Below are positions 63,714 to 64,000 of a stretch of 64,000 nt of DNA, piece by piece. This DNA comes from Varibaculum vaginae (GTDB lineage Bacteria > Actinomycetota > Actinomycetes > Actinomycetales > Actinomycetaceae): NCBI RefSeq assembly GCF_900604285.1, contig NZ_UWNY01000001.1, positions 1,245,774 through 1,309,773 of the forward strand. The letters are read 5' to 3'. The translations under genes were made by a program, and so were the position numbers. Below the pieces are notes generated by a model. It was given only the letters and a program-made list of their open reading frames with translations, ran no database searches and had not been told where the DNA came from. How positions within the stretch are numbered: position 1 is the first letter of the stretch; each line of letters opens with the position of its first letter.

Positions 63714-64000
63714 CAGACACGGTAATCGCCATTCCCACCTATAACGAGGCGGAGACTTTGCCGCGTCAGGTTCAGAAACTGCGCCGAGAAATTCCGCAGG
63801 CTGATCTGGTGATTGTAGACGATAACTCTCCGGATGGTACCGGGCAGCTAGCCGAAGAGCTAGCAGCAAAAGATAGGGGAGTTAAAGTACTGCATCGCGC
63901 AGAAAAAGCCGGCCTCGGACCGGCCTACCTGGAGGCGTTCTCTTGGGCCAGTCAGGCTGGATATACCTGGGTGGTGCAGATGGACGCAGATGGTTCTCAC
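63710..64000 (+). CDS. Polyprenol-phosphate mannosyltransferase (GT2), 5' part only
   Basis: 97 codons are visible before the window ends. The glycosyltransferase-A fold start is clear: VIAIPTYNEAETLP (about 5-18), LVIVDDNSPDGT (about 33-44), GLGPAYLEAFSWA, and the DxD-like QMDADGSH at the edge. This matches Dpm1/Ppm1-type enzymes that make polyprenyl-phosphomannose for lipoglycan or protein mannosylation. ATG overlaps the lnt stop (ATGA). Truncated by the window, not by mutation. Confidence 0.9.
   Translation, partial: MTDTVIAIPTYNEAETLPRQVQKLRREIPQADLVIVDDNSPDGTGQLAEELAAKDRGVKVLHRAEKAGLGPAYLEAFSWASQAGYTWVVQMDADGSH

Overview
The window looks like a chromosomal segment of a moderate-GC actinobacterium. 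Lineage markers are whiA, mIHF, DUF3866, a GTG/TTG-rich start set, the pair clpP1-clpP2, a PriA without helicase motifs, and a HelY-type helicase. A member of the Actinomycetaceae (Varibaculum/Mobiluncus-like) is my best guess from protein style and base composition; no 16S gene is present to confirm it. Almost all of the window is dense housekeeping sequence. No tRNA, rRNA, CRISPR array, insertion sequence or prophage was recognised.

Layout. 1-5000: uvrC, then the conserved rapZ-yvcK-whiA block. 5000-8700: glycolytic gap, then pgk-tpiA and secG, separated by strong hairpin terminators. 8700-13400: a 510-base gap without a gene, then tig, a ClgR-like site, clpP1-clpP2 and clpX. 13400-18430: a chorismate mutase, then on the minus strand valS followed by a FadD15-type acyl-CoA synthetase. 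18600-22240: the least understood part. It holds two divergently oriented paralogous polytopic membrane proteins of unknown function, with an SRPBCC-like gene interrupted by one in-frame TGA. 22290-25130: uvrA with a LexA-type SOS box. 25460-29810: a probable accessory operon (MFS transporter, LacI regulator, nucleoside hydrolase, MgtC-like protein) whose promoter carries two palindromes. 30166-31983: a second FadD15-type ligase, convergent with rnpB (RNase P RNA, minus strand). 32446-41100: yciO, rarA, rpsD, DUF948, a 58-residue protein, alaS, ruvX, mltG, aroE. 41113-46392: an A24 prepilin peptidase, aroC, an aroK-aroB fusion, a second divergent shikimate kinase-like gene, efp, nusB. 46458-57725: pyrC-pyrF, mIHF-gmk-rpoZ-coaBC-priA-fmt-rsmB-rpe, hisE-hisG. 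57797-64000: a DUF3866 gene (minus), a small membrane protein, helY, lnt, and the first 97 codons of a polyprenol-phosphate mannosyltransferase running off the end.

How the genes fit together. The core encodes nucleotide excision repair (uvrC, uvrA), lower glycolysis, protein quality control (tig, ClpP1P2, ClpX), the shikimate pathway to chorismate and prephenate, late pyrimidine synthesis, and the first two histidine steps. It also covers translation factors, initiator-tRNA formylation and envelope lipoprotein acylation/mannosylation. Several genes (rapZ, aroQ, uvrA, fmt, hisE, the gene at 58990) have a -10-like hexamer only 6-7 bases before the start codon, which suggests leaderless transcripts. 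The best candidate for an undescribed system is the 18.6-22.2 kb membrane-protein/SRPBCC cluster.
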